Origin: Phytophthora hibernalis
Taxonomy: Eukaryota > Oomycota > Peronosporomycetes > Peronosporales > Peronosporaceae
Assembly: GCA_012656075.1 (NCBI GenBank)
Contig: JAAKBF010000054.1
Coordinates: forward strand, 124,001-188,000
Direction: 5' to 3'
Length of the DNA: 64,000 nucleotides
Both the position numbers and the translations under genes were made by a program. The notes beneath the pieces were generated by a model. It made no database searches. It was not told the DNA's origin and saw nothing but the letters and a program-made list of their open reading frames with translations. Below are positions 23,200-36,588 of the stretch, one piece after another. How positions within the stretch are numbered: the stretch's first letter is position 1; every line of letters begins with the position of its first letter.

Positions 23200-26103
23200 A
23201 TGGCGCAAGTGGAAGTGGTCGATCTGACGGTGGAGGACGAAGACTCCGCCGTGATCTCGTCGCTGGCCGCACGCTGGCTGCCGTACGAGAAGGAGATGGT
23301 GGAGGAGCTGTACGCACAGGACGGCGTCCTGGTCCTGGGGCGCGGACTCGGCCTGCTGCGCGTGCTCTCGAGTTTCGTGCGTCTCTACTGCTCGCCACGC
23401 AGCCTCGTGCTGTGTCTGAACGCCAACGAACAAGCGGCGACGATGCGGCGACTGGTGCTGGCAATGGGCCTGGACCGCCGCCTATTGCCGCGCGTGGTGG
23501 ACGCCCGCAACAACCTGAACGAGCGACAGCAAATGTACAAGCGCGGGGCGTCTTCTTCGTCACGGCACGTATCCTAGTGGTGGACCTGCTGTCCAATCAC
23601 GTGGACCCAGGTACCATCAGTGGGTTGCTGGTGAATGATGCGCACCATGTGACGGAGACGTCCATTGAAGCCTTCATCCTCCGACTGTACCGCGAACGCA
23701 ACCGCGAAGGATTCATCAAAGGCTTCTGCGACGACAGCGTCGCGCTCTCGTCGGGGTTTAACCGCGTGGAACAGGTGCTTAAACACTTGTACGTGCGGAA
23801 TGTGTATCTGTATCCGAGGTTCCATGTTGCTATCAACGCGTGTCTGGAGAAACATCAGCCGGAAGTGTACGAGATTGAGGTGTGGTTTTCACCTTCCATG
23901 AAGATCATGCAGGAGGCGCTGCTGGTCGCGCTGGAGGCAACAGTGAAGGAGTTGCAGCGCAGTACCAAGTCGTTGGATGCTGCGGATCTTACGATGGACA
24001 AGGCACTGTCCAAGTCGTTTAGTAATTTCATCCGACGACAGTTGGATCCGTTGTGGCACAAACTGCCAGTCAAGACCAAGCAGCTTGTCGGAGACCTGTC
24101 GACACTGCGTCAATTGCTGGCGTACTTGCCACATTACGACGCCATTGCTTACTACTCCTTTTTAATGAACTACCAGACTATGAACGGCCAGCAGCGCTTC
24201 CGTCGCCGTGGTTGTTCACGGATGCTGCAGACCGACTTCTTACAGCGGCAAAAGAACGACTTTATCAGATTGTGGACCCGGCGACCAAAGCGCCGGTCAA
24301 ACCCCGTCAACTGAGTGCTGGAGCAAACTTGGCAGACAGCGCCGAGCTCAAATTTGTGCTGGAGCAAAGCCCCAAATTGGAGGCGCTCAAAGAGATCTTG
24401 GACGAAGTGCATGAGGAACAGCAGCGTAGCCAAAAGAAGAGGAAGAATCAAGACACACTGGCTGCTGGTGGGGCAAGCGTGTTGGTTATGGTAAAGGACG
24501 AGCGAACTTGCGCGCAATTGCGTGAGTTTCTGAGCTTAGGCGCACAGGAAATGATGCGACGGCGTTTTGCTCACTATCTGCTTCAAAAGGAGGTTGCTCT
24601 CAAGAATAAAGGGGGTAGTATGGCATCGCTTGGACTCGAACAGAGACTGCTGCTGGAGGCCGCGGCAAAGCTTCGAGCAAATGATTTATACATGGAAGAA
24701 GCAGCAGCATCTTCGACAGAGACGAAGAATAACCAAAAGTCAGGTGTAGCGCAAGGCAAGCTCAAAAAGCGTGTAGAGAGGAGCCATCATCTGCAAACTA
24801 CAGTGATGCTCAGGTCCACACCACTGAAGTTTCGAGCTTTGGCTTGTCGGTATCGGAATTAGAGGCTATTATCGCTGCCCAAGAAACATCTGAGCGAGAC
24901 AGCAAGTCAAAGTTTTTGATGGTCGTTTTCGTGCCGGCGGGAGGTATCAAGTCGCCGAAATCAACCGTCGGGCACGTCGAATTTATCGCTGGAAGTGGCT
25001 GACCCCACGGAAAACGTCGTGCTGTGTACATATGAGCAAGCTTCACAACACGGATACGGCGCCTCGGCATTTTTAGAAGATCTTATGCCCTCGTGCATCG
25101 TATTGTACGATCCGGACATGGCGTTTATTCGTGAAGTGGAGGTGTTTCACGCTTCGCACGTTGGCTCACTCGAGATTTACTTCATGATGTATGACGAAAG
25201 CACAGAACAACAGTCCTACCTCAGTGAAATCCAGCGTGAAAAGCGCGCATTCGACAAGCTCATCCACCAGAAAGCGCACTTGATGATGCCTGCAAACGTG
25301 TACGACATTCCGCTTCATATGAAACTGCGGCAACAAACAGTTGAATACAGCATGGATACACGAACGGGTGGTCGGGCAAAGTCTCATCGTGCTGGTGTTA
25401 AAGTCGTCGTTGATGTTCGCGAGTTCCGCAGTGCCCTACCGTCCATGTTACACAAGGAAGGGTTGTTTGTGCTGCCTGTGACACTAGAAATCGGTGATTA
25501 TATTTTGTCGCCGGAAATTTGCGTGGAGCGAAAGAGCATCAGCGATCTCTTCGGCTCACTGAATTCCGGGCGGTTGTTTAACCAGGCGGAGAGCATGCGC
25601 CGCTTTTACAAAACGCCTGTACTGCTTATCGAGTTTACTCAAGGGAAGGCTTTTCGCTGCAGGACGTGTCGGAGCTTGGGCCCGAGATCAATGGCACCAA
25701 CATCGTGTCCAAGCTTACGCTACTGATTTTGCATTTTCCATCGTTACGAATTGTTTGGTCCCGTTCCCCGCATGCCACGGTGGACCTTTTCAAGATTATC
25801 AAAAAATACCAAGATGAACCGGACATGGCAGCCGCGGCTGCACTAGGCAATGGCCTACCCATGGACGATAGCGCTGCTCAACCCAATAGTGGTGAAGGCG
25901 GGCTTGCATCAAACTACTACAACACCAGCTCTATCGACGTACTGAAGAAGTTGCCAGGCATCAACGAGCACAACTTCCGAAAGGTACTAGCGAGCGTCAA
26001 TAATCTCGCAGAGCTCAGCCGCCAATCGTTGGAGGAACTCACAGAGCTGCTAGGCAAAGCTAACGGCAAAAAGCTGCACACTTTTTTCAATAGCACGGCT
26101 TGA
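23200..26103 (+). CDS. XPF: XPF/Rad1 (ERCC4-family) structure-specific DNA repair endonuclease
   Basis: Homologue of XPF, the catalytic subunit of the XPF-ERCC1 nuclease that makes the 5' incision in nucleotide excision repair. The N-terminal helicase-like region begins WLPYEKEMVEELYAQDGVLV. The nuclease domain contains VVVDVREFRSALPS, LEIGDYILSP and the catalytic VERKSISDLFGSL. The C-terminal helix-hairpin-helix includes LKKLPGINEHNFRKVL. The frame is interrupted at GGGG (23545-23548), TT (24198-24199), near 24790, upstream of 25000, and at TTTT (25651-25654). Most sites fit a one-base loss in a run, and all key residues are conserved, so the gene is probably functional. No introns are evident. 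Confidence 0.9.
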
Positions 26104-26322
26104 TAACAGCGGATGCCGACACCTCTCAAGGGCAATTGTTTCTTGCACCTGTTTCCGTGTACATGTACATGTACGAAGCGAAGGCGCAGTTAGGATAAAC
26201 ACATCGCGTTTTTAATAGCATGCATCTTTTGTACTGCCTGCTGTCACGAGTCCAAAACTCGCTTGCGTCTACCTAATGCAGCCACAAGAGAACGAGACTG
26301 CATTGGTCTACTGCACGTCGGC

Positions 26323-27216
26323 TTAGAACTTGAACACTTGTGTCACGGTGTAGTTAAGGTCCTTGAGCAGGCCCTGCAGCTCGCCCTGGGATCGGTCCTT
26401 AGCCTTATCTCCCGAGACGTGGTACATCATCGGGGGCGGTCCGCAGACGCAGACGAGGTTGTCGTCCGACGGCTCGGGCATGTACTTCTCGACCATCTCC
26501 TTGGAGACGAAGCCCGTCAAGCCCTTCCACTCGGCGGACGGGTTGCTCAGGACGTGGACCACCGAAATCTGCGGGTACAGGTACATCATGGCCTCCACTT
26601 CTTCGCGCAGGATGATGTCTTCCTCGGACACGCTGCAGTACAACAGCGTGATCTCCGTGCGGTCCTCCGGGTTGCGGCAGATGGTCTTGATGAGCTGCAG
26701 CATGGGGTGATACCGGAGCCGCCGGCGATCATGCCGATGCTCTTGTACCTGTTCGGGTAGTAGGGATTTTGGGGAAGGGCCCTTCATGTCGAGCGCATCT
26801 CCTGCCTTGAGCTCCACTATGTGCTTGCTCAGCTTGCCTTGCGGGTAGCCCTTGACCACGAGTTCGAGGAATCCCTTCTCTTCGTTCACGTTGGTGGGTG
26901 TATAGGGGCGTACGACCGTCTTGCCGTCCACCTTGGCGCGAGCCATGAGACAACTGGCAGTGGAGATGCCCATCTCGTGCTCGGGTGAAGGTAGCGCGAA
27001 GGTTACGCGCTTGGTGTTGTGGTTCACGTCCTCCACCTTTTGCACCCTGAAGGAGCGGAACTCCTTGGGGCTCAGCGCCACCTTGGGCTTCTCCTCGCAC
27101 TGCGTCACGGAGGATCCTGAGAAGGACGCGAACGCAGCCATACCGGCAGCCACGAGCGTCGCCTGCGAGAGGAACTGGGCGCGCGCAGGGAAGCGCAGAA
27201 TCGTCGTCGACCACAT
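26323..27216 (-). CDS. NADH-cytochrome b5 reductase, membrane-anchored
   Basis: FAD/NADH-dependent reductase transferring electrons to cytochrome b5 for lipid desaturation and related reactions. An N-terminal hydrophobic anchor (ATLVAAGMAAFASFSG) suggests mitochondrial outer membrane or ER attachment. The FAD-binding motif RPYTPTN and the NADH-binding motif VCGPPPMMY are clear. The glycine-rich nucleotide loop is garbled by three one-base losses (C runs at plus positions 26704-26707, 26763-26765 and 26777-26779) that add up to a frame-preserving deletion. Restoring the runs gives a normal GGSGITPMLQ loop. ATG at 27216 (MWSTTILRF) is preferred over the upstream ATG at 27291 because it starts directly before the targeting segment. 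Confidence 0.9.
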   Translation of the reverse strand: MWSTTILRFPARAQFLSQATLVAAGMAAFASFSGSSVTQCEEKPKVALSPKEFRSFRVQKVEDVNHNTKRVTFALPSPEHEMGISTASCLMARAKVDGKTVVRPYTPTNVNEEKGFLELVVKGYPQGKLSKHIVELKAGDALDMKGPSPKSLLPEQVQEHRHDRRRLRYHPMLQLIKTICRNPEDRTEITLLYCSVSEEDIILREEVEAMMYLYPQISVVHVLSNPSAEWKGLTGFVSKEMVEKYMPEPSDDNLVCVCGPPPMMYHVSGDKAKDRSQGELQGLLKDLNYTVTQVFKF

Positions 27217-27386
27217 CGTAACGGTACTGGGTAACCTCCAAAGTCGAAGTGATTGTGAATCAAGTTCCCTCTCATCCTTTCCGCCAATCATCAGGTGTTA
27301 AATTTAAATTACGAGCTATTGATTGGCTGAAAACGTGCTAACAGTTATTGCTGCAAATTGCTGGTGCCGAATAGCATTTTTTCGTC

Positions 27387-28480
27387 ATGAGTGTCGAGGT
27401 GCCGTTGGCGCAGCAGCCCAAGGCGTGGGAGCGCATCCCGTGCACGTCCTGCCATCGCAGCTACAAGTTCTACTGCCCCAAGTGCAACATCCCGCTGGGC
27501 GTGCCGGAGAGCGTGACGATGCCGACGCTCAAGCTTCCGTTGCAGGTGCACGTGTGGTTCCAGGACAAAATCAAGAAGAGCACAGCGCCACACGCCAAAG
27601 TGCTGGCTCCGCAAGACGTGGAGATCATCCCATATCCACTACCGAAAGATGGAGGTGTGACGTCGAGCTACACACGCGAGAACGCGGTGGTCGTGTATCC
27701 GTCTTTTGAAGCGGAGACGCTGGAAGAGATTAACGCGGAAGAGCTGCGAGATATTCGCACGCTGATCTTCATTGATTGTCCGTGGCAGAAGGCGCCAGTG
27801 ATCATGACAGACCCAGCAATTGCCAATTTGCGGCATGTGAAGCTGGCACAACCACCGAAGGAGAGCAACTTCTGGCGCTACCACAAGGCCGGAGCAGGAT
27901 GTGTCTCGACAATTGAAGGTAAGGTGGTTGGATGTGGTCTGGTGGACGAAGAGACTGATGTTTGAGCTGCTGCGGTGATGCAGCTATACAACTGATGCTG
28001 GAGGAGTACACTCTCGCTGCGAAGACGGCTGGGATTATTTTACCAGAAGGCTCGGAGGACACTCAACTGTCCGACCTGCTCTTCTTCTTCAAGCTGCAGT
28101 TCACACGCATCGTCGAGAAGTTTGAGGACGAGTCGAATCCCGACCGGAAGCCGCCTATGGAGGCGGATGAGAAGGAACGTCGACGCTTGATGTATAGTCA
28201 GAAGGAAGCTGGCAAGAAGCGGCGGATCGAGAACAAGCAGCAGGCGTGGGAAGCGCACGCCAAGGCGGTTCAAGCAGGTGAGCAGCCGCCGACGATAACG
28301 AAGAAGCGCCACCGCCGCTGCTACAACTGTAAGAAGGACGACCACCACTCCAAGGACTGTCCGCAGCCGTGTCGCTATTGCAAGCAGCCGGGTCATTTCA
28401 GCGCCAATTGCTCCATGAAGCAGGCCGCATTCGAGCGCGAGATGAAGTTCCAACAGACGCCACGCACCAAGGCGTTGTAG
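27387..28480 (+). CDS. DTW-domain tRNA aminocarboxypropyltransferase (DTWD1-like) with C-terminal zinc knuckles
   Basis: Exons 27387-27917 and 27984-28480. The N-terminal part has CTSCHRSYKFYCPKCN, a CxxC-type zinc site typical of DTW proteins, followed by the SPOUT-like DTW core with FIDCPWQKAP and CVSTIEAIQLMLEE across the intron. DTWD1/2 enzymes add a 3-amino-3-carboxypropyl group to uridine in tRNA. Two features are unusual: the signature reads D-C-P-W rather than D-x-T-W, and a basic C-terminal extension carries two CCHC zinc knuckles (CYNCKKDDHHSKDC and CRYCKQPGHFSANC), which usually bind single-stranded nucleic acid. The gene is otherwise intact. Confidence 0.88.
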
Positions 28481-28627
28481 TCAAAATACACAAACTACAA
28501 CGTCAATGTACCCATCTGTCCTATTGATTGCACCATTTCCCGCCTGATTTGAAGTTTGTATCGCCTTCCCCGCACTACGCGGCACTCCGCATTAGCGAAC
28601 GTACCGCGGAGGGCACAAGTGGCGGCC

Positions 28628-31600
28628 ATGACGGAGAGCTTCACGCGCTTCCTGCCGGGTCTGCGCAGCAGCAGCAGCAGCGTGCGCCACCGCGCGGCGC
28701 AGAGCTTGCGGCTGTACATCGAGTCGGAGTCGCGCGACCTGTCGCACGGGCTCTACATGAAGTGGGTCACGGACATCAGCGCGCGGCTGCTGCTGCTGTG
28801 CAACTCGAACGAGCGCGGACCGCATGGGGGCATCGCCGCCATGGACGAGCTGGTGGAGCTCTTCATCGCCGAGCGCAACGACCAGACGATCATCGAGTTC
28901 GCGCACTCGCTCACCAAAGTGTTCGAGAAGATCCCGAGCGCCGAGCCGCCCATGTTGCGTGTGGCTGCCAAGGCGCTCGGCCACATCGTGTCCACAGGCG
29001 GCACGAGCCTCATCGAGTTCGTGGAGGACTACCACGTCAAACCGGCGCTCGAGTGGCTCAAGAACGAGACGTTCCACGTGAGAAGACACGCCGCCGTCGT
29101 CATCCTCAAGGAGCTGTCCATCAACGCGCCCTCGACGTCCTTTAGGTACATGGACAAGTACTTTGACTTCATCTGGAGCGCCTTCTGGGACTCCAAGCTC
29201 GTGGTGAGTGAGCGCCAGCGAGTCGTTGCAATCGTGCTTCATGCTCATCCAGCAGCGTGAATCAATCGCAAGACGTCGTGGTACAATCGCGCGTTGGATG
29301 AGGCGGAAGGCGCGTTCAAGCGCAACAGCTCCGACGCCACACACGGCGCGCTGCTCATTCTGAACGAGCTGCTGAGGAACACGGGGGACTTCATGCACTC
29401 GCACTACGCGCGCACTTGCCGCCTTGTCTTCAGTCACCAAGACCACAAGAGCAACACTGTGCGCTCGGCCGTCATCAGTCTTTTCCCACGCCTGGCCAAG
29501 TTTAACACGTCGGTGTTTGTGGAAAAGTGCTATCGCCCGTGTATGAACCATTTGCTGGAGGTGCTGTTCTCGGCCACGACGACGACGCGCCCAGACGCGC
29601 TGCTTTCAATTGGAAAACTCTCGCTGGCGATTGGGCCATTGCTGGCAAGGGACGAACAGGCATTGATGGCGATTATGAACGGCATCAAGGGCGGACTGCA
29701 GGTCCGCAGAAAGGATTTCGACACACATCGCGAGGCGCTTGCATGCTTGCGTATGCTTGCGGAGACCGTGGGGCCCGCGCTTATTAGAGTAGACTTGGAA
29801 TCCATGGTGGGACCGCTTTTTCAGAATGACCTGGACTCCTCGCTTGTGGAGACGCTGACGACTATTGTGAAGAAGATCCCGCCAATGAAGCCCGTCATTC
29901 AGCAAAAATTGTTCGAAAGGTTGAGCTCCATTTTACGATCCAGACAAAACGATGTCACGGGATCTGCTACCACCCCTACCAGTAGAAAGCTCAAAACAGC
30001 CTCTATCTCAGTGACGGGTGGAATGCTGTCGAATTTGTTCCTCTCCGCGACGGGTTCCAAGGCAAATGGAGCATCAGAAAATGGGACACCGTCTTCGGAA
30101 GTGGCATCTGCGATCGCAATGCAAGCGCTTGCACTTGAAACGCTAGCCAACTTCAATTTCCAGGGCAACCGACTTATTCCGATCATGTCATTCGTTCACG
30201 AAACAGTGGTGAAGTTCCTCGACCACGAAGTCGCAACCATTCGTAAGAGCGCAGCACTCACGTGTTGTAAGCTGCTTCTGCCGCCAGGTGAAGACCGCGG
30301 CGGGGGCACAGCGATGACCTCTGAAGATTTTGCCCGCCCTGTCACGTCGGTCCTGGAGCGTTTGTTGACTGTGGGTATTGCTGATACCGAGGCTAGTATT
30401 CGTTTGCGTGTACTGGCATCGTTGGATTCAAGATTCGATCCGCTGCTTGCGCTCAACGATAACTTGCGCTGCCTATTTATTGCACTGAACGACGAGGTTT
30501 TCAGTATTCGTCAAACGGCGATGAGTACACTTGGACGGCTAACGCATCACAACCCGTCCACTGTTTTACCATCTCTACGGCAAACTTTGGTACAGCTGTT
30601 GGCTGAATTGGAATTTAGCGGGGACTCGCGTGGCAAGGAAGAAGGTGCACTGTTGATTGGGTGTTTGCTGCGGTCCGCCTCACAATTAGCGCAGCCGTAT
30701 GTGCTCCCTATTCTTCGTGTTTTGATGAAAAATCTACGTGAAGACTCTGAGCGCCGCAGTCATAGCCGAAGCACCGTTAGTGTTAGCAAAGCCATTTTGG
30801 CAACTTTGGGCGACCTGGCGGAAGTTGGTGCGCAGGAACTAACACCATATCTCGGCCAATTACTACCCGACGTTATTGATGAAATGCGAGACTCCAGCAA
30901 CCCACAGATTCTGCAAGTCGCTATCAAGACTCTTGGTCAACTAGTCTCCTCGACTGGTTACGTGGTTCTCCCGTATCATGAATATCCGGAGTTATTGGAC
31001 CTGCTGTGCCAGGCGCTGCAAAAGTCTGGTGACCCGTTTGAATCGTTGCGAGTTGAGGCAGGACGCACTCTGGGCATCTTGGGTGCTTTGGACCCGTACA
31101 ATCTTCGACTATTTCACTTGCAGAAGCAAGGAAAGCTTACAGATGCTAAGAAAAAGAGTTTCGTTCTAGCGCCTTCGCGGTTGGTGCAGGTGGGGTATTT
31201 AGCCTAATGGCCAGTGCGGTGAACCCAGCTGAAGCATTTTCGAGGAACGGATATGGTTCTGTAGCAAATGGAGAAATTGTTGGTATCCGCATCGGAAATC
31301 GAATTGGTGGGCTGGGCATGCTGGATGGCAGTGGAGAAGAAGATATTCAGCAACTTGGAGATTCACTTTTACTGGCACCAGCGCGAAAGGTTGCGAAAAG
31401 TGATAAGCAAACAAGTGGAAAGCTGAACAACATCATCTTGGAGGTTCCACCGGATGATTTGCTGCCATCGATGATCCCTGACTCAAGCCAATATTTCCCG
31501 ACCGTCGCAACCAATGCATTGATCCGCATTCTGCTTGAGCCACGCAACTCGGTACACTATCAGGGTACATTCATGGCTATCATGTATATTTGCAAAAGCC

Positions 31601-34600
31601 AGCGGAAGCGCATGGGGCAGCATTTGGACAAAATTATTCCAGCATTTCTGTACGCTTTGGAGAAGGTGAACCGTTCCTTGCGCAAATTCTTGTTCGAGCA
31701 ACTCTGCGACCTAGTTCAAATTGTCGAGGAGCAGATTCAACCCCACTTGGATCACGTAGCTTTGCTTTCCATCGTGAACAGCTATTGGGACGAGCACCTT
31801 GAAGAGGTACTCAACTTGGTCAAGAAGCTGGCAAATTCGCTTGGTGAAAAATTCCGTGTGTACCTGCCAGATCTCGTTCCTCAAATGCTACGCGTGATTC
31901 GAACAGAACGTGACAACCCTGCCCGGCCACGGACTCTCTTAGTACTGAAGACTGCTGTATCGCTCGGGCGGTTGTTGGATGGATATCTTCACTTGATCAT
32001 CCCAGCACTCGTGGCTTTAATTCAGAGTGATGCCGACATAAACTCGAGGAAGCAAGGTTTGGGTTCTCTTGGATCGCTTGTGAAGAAACTTAATGTTAGC
32101 GTGTACGCATCGAAGATCATTCACATGCTAGCACGTGTGATCTCGTCGCAGCCGGAGATGGTGTATCTCGCAATGGATTGCCTTTGCTGCATGGTGTACA
32201 CGATGGGTGATGACTATGCCATCTTTGTCCCAGTTATCAGCCAAGTCCTGGGCCGCCACACGTCGCGTTCAAACGACATTTTCGATCGATATGATCTGCT
32301 AGTGTCGAAGATTTTGAAATACCAGCCGCTTCCCGTTGCTTCGTGGGCAACTGACCCGCTGAAATCGCGTGTGGATACCTCAAGCGATCATAAGGACTCG
32401 AGTTCGTCAGCTCAGGATGAAACAAAAGCCTTCCTTGCGACCAAAAGAACTTGGTGAAGGCGTGGGAAGCGTCACAGCGATCCACGAAGGAGGACTGGAA
32501 CGAGTGGATCCTGGCTTTCTCGGTTGAATTACTCCGAGAGTCTCCGTCACCTGTTTTGCGTGCTTGTAAAGAGCTGGCTTCGGTGTACCAGCCTTTGGCA
32601 CGTGAGCTGTTCAATGCATCATTTGTGAGTGTGTGGCCTCACCTATCGCCGCCGACGCAGGATAATTTGATTCGATCACTGGAGTCTGCCTTCCAATCGC
32701 CACATTTGCCTTCGGAAATTCTGCAGACACTTCTTAACCTTGCCGAGTTCATGGAGCACGATGATCAACCGCTGCCAATTGATATCCGACTGCTCGGATC
32801 TTTGGCCGATAAGTGCCATTCTTTTGCCAAGGCACTCCACTACAAGGAGCTTGAGTTCAACACAAACCCAAGTACTGACGGAATTCAGGCGCTTATTAGC
32901 ATCAATTCCAAATTGAATCAGCCGGAAGCTGCAGGTGGCATCCTCAAATATGCCCTGGAAAAGCTGCCAGGAATTGAAGTGAAGGCTTCGTGGCACGAGA
33001 AGCTACTGCGGTGGGACGATGCATTAGCAACTCACGATCGGGTACTTCAAGAAGACCCGAATAACGTGGAGTCCATCTTCGGCAAAATGCGTTGTCTATG
33101 GGCTACCGGGGAATGGCGCAAGCTAAATGACCATGTCCAGGAGACATGGTCTAAAATTTACGGTGAGGGACAGGATTTGAACGGTGAACAGGAAGACGGG
33201 GAAAAGTTGCTCGATGTGCCTCCGGCTTTGAAAAAGGAGCTGTGTAGCAGTGGCGCTCGTGTAGCCTTCTCGCTGCAGAACTGGGACTCAATTCCGAAAT
33301 ACATTAACTCGGATATGGATGCCACCGAGTCGCACTTGTTCAAGGCAGTCGTGTCAATTCGGCGCATGGAGTTGGATGAGGCTATGAGCTCTATTGCTGA
33401 TTGCCGGAAGGAAATGGACCCCACGCTGCGCTCTCTTGTGAGCGAGAGTTACGCTCGGGCCTACCTCCCGGCTGTTGTAAATTTGCAGATGCTGACGGAG
33501 CTGGAGGAAATTGTCGCGTACCTGAAGAATTTTGCGTACAAGAACAATGGAGAGCTGACGCTTCTGTCGGTGCCCTCATCATCAACTACAATGTCGACGC
33601 CTGCATCGCGCCGTAAGCAGAGCATCAGCAGCCTCAACTTTGTTTCGTCATCATCATCTACATCGTATGGACATGAGAAGCAAGTGGCACTGAAAAAGCT
33701 GCAAACAATTTGGACAAGACGCATGCTGGGCGTTGAGCGCAATATCCAAGTGTGGCAGAGCCTTATGCTCGTGCGCTCGCTTGTATTTGACCCCAGAGAA
33801 GACGTGGACATTTGGCTGAAATATGCGCGTCTGTGCCTCAAATCGGGCCATGTAAATCTTGCTTCAAGTGCTCTGTGGCGCGTTGGAGCGCAGCCGTTTA
33901 TCCGAAGTATAGAACGAGATCCGTACGCACCCATTCCAATCAACTTGGGGGCAATGCCGGAGCCAGCCAGGGTTTTGCAAATGGGCTGCTGAGTCTAGCG
34001 GACAGCGCAGCGCAGGATCCCCGCGTCGCCTTCAGCTACATACGGCATCTTTGGGCTGAAAACCGCGAAGATGTGGCTTTGAAGCAAATGGATTACTTCA
34101 TCGAGGCGCTGGAGCAGCACGGAGACCCGACAAACGAGGATATGCGTAAACTGCGTGTGCAGGTGTACATTCAGCTAGGCGAGTGGCAGATGTCGCTCAC
34201 AGAGCCGCGTAAGCAAGCCGATGGTGCGCTCGACCATGTCCTAGAGTGTCTTGAGACTGCGACAAAACTGGACCCAACGAACGACCGCGCGTGGCATGAG
34301 TGGGCCCTTATGAATTTCCGGGCGCTCGAAGCTACTGTGAAGGAGTCCGGTCAAGGAGTAGACCCAAAACGTTATGCCGTCCGAGCCATTCAAGGATTCT
34401 TCCGCTCCATCTCATTTGGGCACACAAGCTACGATGTGACCAAAGATGTGTTGCGTCTACTGACACTCTGGTTCGCCTACGGCAACCGCAGTGACGTGCA
34501 CATGGCGATGATTGGAGGGTTCCAGGAGGCATCGATTGATACGTGGCTGGATGTGATCCCGCAGCTTATTGCTCGTATCGACACGCCTAATCCGAAGACA

Positions 34601-36588
34601 AGCGAACTTCTGCATGAGCTTCTCTCTCGGATTGGACAAGCGCACCCGCAAGCGTTGATTTATCCGATTACGGTTGCGTCAAAGGCCCTGAACCCGATCC
34701 GAAAGCTTGCAGCGGAAGGAATCCTTGCCGCTGTCCGACGGCATAGTTCGCAGCTTGTGTACGAGGCTGACATGGTATCGCGTGAACTAATTCGTGTGGC
34801 CATCCTCTGGAATGAGCTCTGGCACGGTGCACTCGAGGAAGCGTCTAAACACTTCTTCAATAATCGCGATGTGACTGCTATGATTGCTGAGTTGGCACCG
34901 CTCCACGAACTCATGGAGAAAATCAACACTGAAGAGGAACCTACGCTACGCGAGGTAGCATTCTATCAAGCGTTTGCTCGGGATCTCAAGTATGCGAAAG
35001 AATGGACAAATGTGTACGAGCGTACCAAGAGTCTTGATGACCTGAACCAAGCGTGGGATATTTACTACAGTGTGTTCTCTAAAATTCGCAAGCAGCTTGC
35101 AAACCTTTCTACGCTTGAGCTGGCGAACGTCGGACCGAAGTTGCTGTCAGTGCGCAATTTGACACTTGCTGTGCCAGGCACGTACAAGGCTGGCGCCCCG
35201 ATCGTTCGCATCCAGTCTTTCGACACGAAGGTGACTGTGCTGACATCGAAGCAGCGGCCCCGCAAGGTGTCGATCAATGGCAGTGACGGAAAAGCCTACC
35301 CTTTCCTGCTTAAGGGCCACGAAGATTTGCGTCAGGACGAGCGTGTGATGCAGCTCTTTGGTGTGATCAACACGCTGCTCGCCAATGACAGCGACACCAG
35401 CAAGCGCAATTTGGCTATCGAGCGCTATTCAGTGCTTCCATTGTCGCACACAAGCGGTCTAATTGGCTGGGTGCCCAACTGCGATACCTTGCACCAGCTT
35501 ATCCGTGACTACCGTGAGGCGCGTAAGATCCAGCTGAACGTGGAACACCGTCTAATGGTGCAAATGGCACCCGATTACGACAAGTTGCCACTCATGCAAA
35601 AGGTTGAGGCCTTCAAGTACGCGTTGGGCGAGACCACCGGTCAGGATTTATATCGTGTGTTGTGGCTGAAGAGTCAAGACTCGGAGGTATGGCTGGACCG
35701 CCGCCGGAATTTCACGCGCTCGCTGGCCGTCATGTCGATGGCTGGTTATATCCTCGGCCTTGGCGATCGTCACCCAAGCAATCTTATGCTGGATCGTGTG
35801 TCTGGCAAATTGGTGCACATTGACTTTGGTGATTGTTTCGAGGTGGCGATGGAGCGTGACAAGTACCCGGAGAAAATCCCGTTCCGACTTACGCGCATGC
35901 TTACGCAGGCAATGGAGGTCAGTGGCATTGAAGGCAACTTCCGCTACACTTGTGAAGCGTCGATGCGAGTGCTTCGAGACAACCGTGACTCGCTCATGGC
36001 CGTACTCGAGGCATTCGTGTATGACCCCTGATTAATTGGCGTCTGCTGAAGAAGGATACTGTTCCCTCTCACGCTCAGCCCGAAGAGGATGGGGGAGGAG
36101 GCGCCGATGCCGATGCCAACGGGGATCGCAGTTCTGAGCGCGCAGGAAATGAAGGCGGGAACGACGCTCGTGATGGAGACGAAGGTGATGCAGCGAACGG
36201 CGTTAACGAGGATGAGGACAAGTTGGCAGACGGCAGCTTGAAGAGCTCGACGTCATCAACTCCCGTTACGCCCAGGAGGCGGCGACACTCGTCGTCCGAG
36301 GCCGCTATGCTAGGCTACAACATGGATATTATGGACCCGTCGATGGCGCGCAACTCGATCCCAGAGCGCGACAACTTTGGCACGTCGTTCGTTGCAACCG
36401 AGCACCCGCAGTTGAACGAGAAGGCGGTGAGCGTCGTGGACCGCGTCAAGAAGAAACTGGCAGGCCGCGACTTCGACGATGGCAGCAAGGTGCTATCAGT
36501 GGATGCCCAGGTCGACCGGCTGATTCACCAGGCTACATCACACGAGAACCTATGCCAGCTCTACTACGGTTGGTGTCCATTCTGGTAG
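28628..36588 (+). CDS. TOR: TOR serine/threonine kinase (target of rapamycin)
   Basis: Full-length PIKK of about 2,600 residues. Order: HEAT-repeat solenoid (28628-33300), FAT domain (33300-34750), FRB domain ([20 protein letters not shown] at about 34790; [11 protein letters not shown]), kinase domain with [28 protein letters not shown] catalytic loop and HIDFGDCFE, and a FATC tail ending in the hallmark GWCPFW. TOR controls growth and autophagy in response to nutrients. The frame is broken near 29212, 29276, 31176, 32435, 33965 and in CCCC at 36025-36028; the shifts near 29212 and 29276 compensate each other. Domain conservation across all breaks argues for sequence error. ATG at 28628 has a good context (gcggccATGa). 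Confidence 0.95.

Noticed and set aside
28592..29551. 319-residue open frame on minus opposite the TOR 5' end
   Set aside because: Arises from GC-rich coding sequence of TOR; no domain, and the plus frame carries conserved HEAT repeats.
28628..36588. Programmed frameshifting in TOR, and likewise in XPF
   Set aside because: Several shifts per gene, no shared slippery sequence plus stimulatory structure, and the same pattern recurs in unrelated genes. Missing homopolymer bases explain it better.
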